Source: Roseimicrobium gellanilyticum
GTDB taxonomy: Bacteria > Verrucomicrobiota > Verrucomicrobiia > Verrucomicrobiales > Verrucomicrobiaceae
Reading direction: 5' to 3'
DNA: 64,000 bases
NCBI RefSeq assembly: GCF_003315205.1
Contig: NZ_QNRR01000012.1
Coordinates: forward strand, 172,289-236,288
Of this stretch, positions 62,154-64,000 are shown one piece after another. The notes beneath the pieces were generated by a model that had not been told where the DNA came from, did not search any database, and worked only from the letters and a program-made list of their open reading frames with translations. Position numbers and translations under genes: made by a program. Positions within the stretch are counted from its first letter, which is position 1. Every line of letters starts with the position of its first letter.

Positions 62154-62192
62154 TCTTTATTTGAGCCTCACTATAAGAAAGGAACCACCATC

Positions 62193-62990
62193 ATGTATGA
62201 CAATGCTCTTGCACTCCCGGTCGTCGCGACTCCTCCCGTTCAGGCTCGGCGACACCATCCAAATCTCATCCTCCATTGCGGTGCCCGTCTCGCCACATTG
62301 GAAGAAGTCGCCAAAGTTCGCACTCCACCATCAACTGCGACCTGGCAACCTATCCCCCACGCGACACTTATTCAAACCATCGAGCGGACGCTGGCAGCCT
62401 CCAACCTTCGCTTGGGCAGCGTGGCCCACAGCCTAGATGCCGAAGGCAATCGCTACTTCGGTCTCATGGAAATCATGGGCCGCAGCGCCAGTCAGGACTA
62501 CTGCTGGGTGCTCGGCCTGCGCAACAGCCATGACAAGACATTCCCCGCGGGTATCGTCGCTGGTGCCACCGTGTTCTGCTGCGACAACCTCAGCTTCTCC
62601 GGCGAGGTCAAATTCGCCAGGAAGCACACGCGCTTCATCATGCGGGATCTACCCCAACTCACGGAGCGGGCCGTGGGACGCCTCATGACCAAATGGCACG
62701 ATCAAGACAAGCGTATCGGTGCTTACAAGGAAGCCGACATCGACGACGCCAGCGCCCACGACCTCGTCATCCGCGCCACGGATGTCGGAGTCTGCAGCAA
62801 CCGGCTCATTCCCTCGGTGCTTCATGAGTGGCGCAAACCACGCCATGAGGCATTTGAACCCCGGAATGTTTGGTCGCTGTTCAATGCATTCACAGAGTCA
62901 CTCAAAGATGGCAACCTGGCTGAGCTTCCGAAACGCACGGAAGCACTCCACGGATTGTTGGACACCCACGTTGGGCTCGGGCTCAACTAA
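62193..62990 (+). CDS. DUF932 family phage/plasmid-like protein
   Basis: The 265-residue protein starts at the ATG at 62193, with GAAAGGA at 62177-62183; the long frame upstream lies inside the clamp gene. It contains the DUF932 pattern YCWVLGLRNSHDKTFPAGIVAGATVFCCDNLSFSGE (in two parts, about 108-142) and ARKHTRFI. This family is found on plasmids, phages and integrative elements, often beside recombination and DNA-modification genes; its biochemical role is not known. It is the last gene of the module, and hairpins follow. Confidence 0.87.
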   Translation: MYDNALALPVVATPPVQARRHHPNLILHCGARLATLEEVAKVRTPPSTATWQPIPHATLIQTIERTLAASNLRLGSVAHSLDAEGNRYFGLMEIMGRSASQDYCWVLGLRNSHDKTFPAGIVAGATVFCCDNLSFSGEVKFARKHTRFIMRDLPQLTERAVGRLMTKWHDQDKRIGAYKEADIDDASAHDLVIRATDVGVCSNRLIPSVLHEWRKPRHEAFEPRNVWSLFNAFTESLKDGNLAELPKRTEALHGLLDTHVGLGLN

Positions 62991-63554
62991 GGTGCCATTG
63001 AAAAGCTTCCTCGAAACCGGGGTGGCTTTTCTTTAGCTGTCGGCTACTGAGAGCTATGCTCTGGACCCCAATAAAGCCCTGTGGCTAGGGCTTCTTCCGT
63101 CGCTCCTTTTGCGCGGCAATGCGGATAATCTTCTAACGTAGAGGAGTATAAATCGCAACTCATGTTCAGCGAGCTGCGGGTACTATGGCGACCGAGAGAG
63201 TGAACCTTGGACTGGCGGAACTAGGCAAGGTGCTCACTCGCTTCCAGCGGGACGCTCTGAGCAGAGCGCCGTTTTCCTTGCGACAGAGCGCCATGCCTCG
63301 CCCTCTCTGCTACTTCTCGGCGGCGAGACGCTTCCGAGGGCCTCCCGGCGAAGAAGAAATTTCGCTCACTGACGACCAGCAGCCCGGCAGTGCCAAGCCG
63401 GTCGAGTTACCGACCAAGTCTTCAGTGCGATAGCAAGCGCACGATTTCGACGAGTTCGCCATCAAACTTGGCGCAGTCGGAAGGAAAGCTCCGCGCACAT
63501 TCGTTGAGAAGCCCTGATCGCGACTCGCTCGATCAACCTTCCTATCCATTAAAC
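62991..63554. other. Intergenic region at the right end of the module
   Basis: This 564-base stretch has hairpins at 63000-63031 (GAAAAGC / GCTTTTC) and at 63074-63093 (AAGCCCT-GTGGCT-AGGGCTT). A plus-strand open frame at 63185-63433 and a minus-strand frame at 63310-63549 lack ribosome sites, known domains and convincing composition; they may be remnants of degraded genes. No copy of the tRNA-Ser end was found here. Confidence 0.45.
63000..63031 (+). terminator. Hairpin after the DUF932 gene
   Basis: GAAAAGC and GCTTTTC pair around an 18-base loop that can form further pairs (CC with GG), followed by TTTAGC. A second hairpin follows at 63074-63093. Confidence 0.5.
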
Positions 63555-64000
63555 ATGAAGCCGCCCAAGATTCGACCCCAACGTCTGCTCATCGTCATCA
63601 ACCTCTTTCTGGCATTTGCATCACAGGGTCTTGTAGGAGCCGAGACGCCCGGTGCGCTGGTTTTTCGTGCGGGCGCGGCCACAAGCAACATTACGCCAGC
63701 AATTGGTGCGGACCCGAAGGTTCGCACAAGCCGCCCGCCAGCGACCCACGTCCATGACGAGTTGCACGCCCGGTGCCTAGTGCTCGATGACGGTCAGACC
63801 AAGCTGGCGTTCGTCGTGTGCGACCTGCGGCACATTTCTGCCGAAGTCGCCGACGGTGCCAAGCGGATCATCGAAAAAATGACCGGCACCCCGCCGCAGT
63901 GCGTCGTCATCTCCGCAACACACACGCACACCTCGGGCGGCGCGAAGCTGGAACAGCAGGAGGGCGAGCCCTACTACGATTACAGCGCCTTTCTCACCCG
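63555..64000 (+). CDS. Neutral ceramidase-like protein (partial, 3' end outside)
   Basis: At least 148 residues are present before the window ends. A signal peptide (about 1-29, ending VGA) precedes FRAGAATSNITPAIG, VHDELHARCLVLDDGQTKLAFVVCDLRH and ISATHTHTSGGA (in pieces). These match the N-terminal part of the neutral/alkaline non-lysosomal ceramidase-like proteins common in Planctomycetota and Verrucomicrobiota, with the zinc-binding HTHT. Many of these bacterial relatives are of unknown substrate. It is separated from the module by 564 bases and may be outside the element. Confidence 0.8.
   Translation, partial: MKPPKIRPQRLLIVINLFLAFASQGLVGAETPGALVFRAGAATSNITPAIGADPKVRTSRPPATHVHDELHARCLVLDDGQTKLAFVVCDLRHISAEVADGAKRIIEKMTGTPPQCVVISATHTHTSGGAKLEQQEGEPYYDYSAFLT

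Noticed and set aside
63185..63433. 82-codon plus-strand open frame
   Set aside because: There is no ribosome site, no domain and a poor composition; it overlaps another equally weak frame on the minus strand.
1..64000. CRISPR arrays, rRNA genes or complete insertion sequences
   Set aside because: Regularly spaced direct repeats, rRNA-like blocks and transposase frames were looked for by eye and not seen.

Overview
The window comes from a member of the Verrucomicrobiota, most likely order Verrucomicrobiales. Four things point there: a complete Verru_Chthon gene cassette (proteins A-D) beside a giant autotransporter-type repeat protein with a PEP-CTERM-like tail; several small proteins with a planctomycete-type cytochrome c domain; a neutral-ceramidase-like gene at the right edge; and DUF2934 and YceI family members. 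Only one RNA gene trace was found, a fragment of tRNA-Ser. No CRISPR array, rRNA or complete insertion sequence was seen.

Region 1 (1-3.3 kb, + strand) is a likely operon against reactive carbonyl and oxidative stress: aldehyde dehydrogenase, secreted alpha/beta hydrolase, antibiotic-biosynthesis-monooxygenase-fold protein and DJ-1/PfpI protein. Region 2 (3.5-17.1 kb, - strand) is the Verru_Chthon cassette: a 2,434-residue exported beta-helix repeat protein followed by A, B, C and D, where B, C and D have prepilin-type N-termini. Region 3 (17.5-22.3 kb) is regulatory: a PAS-AraC regulator, divergent from a giant propeller-type sensor histidine kinase and its NarL-type response regulator.

Region 4 begins at 22.4 kb with a 64-bp 3' fragment of a tRNA-Ser(GGA) gene, an inverted repeat and a tyrosine recombinase. 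This is the left end of an integrated element whose other end is not visible. From there to about 55 kb the gene content is dominated by stress functions: four universal stress proteins (nine Usp domains), Hsp20, a GroEL copy, a DksA-like protein, a phosphoribosyltransferase/hydrolase pair, an APH-AAA kinase, two zinc alcohol dehydrogenases and a P-type cation ATPase. The set resembles the mycobacterial DosR dormancy regulon. Three genes here carry single lesions: a frameshift in the regulator/kinase, an amber codon in groEL and an opal codon in the phosphoribosyltransferase.

Within this region, 43.9-47.8 kb holds a phenolic-lipid type cluster: a YceI protein, a type III polyketide synthase and a methyltransferase-flavin monooxygenase fusion, followed by an AraC regulator. 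The stretch 50.7-54.7 kb is a sulfide/sulfane-sulfur module (TauE/SafE exporter, persulfide dioxygenase-rhodanese, two more rhodaneses and a divergent ArsR repressor), with two matching palindromes as likely operators.

Region 5 (56.7-63 kb, + strand) is a compact DNA-processing module: a ribbon-helix-helix-like protein, an unknown 197-residue protein, a PD-(D/E)XK nuclease with a four-cysteine iron-sulfur pattern, a WGR-domain ATP-dependent DNA ligase, two small membrane proteins, a DNA polymerase beta-clamp paralogue with a coiled-coil tail, and a DUF932 protein. Most of these genes are separated by strong hairpins and begin with a shared GAAAGGA leader. This module is the best candidate for an undescribed system in the window. 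The window ends inside a ceramidase-like gene.

All calls were made by reading the sequence and translations by eye. No database search, folding or alignment program was run.
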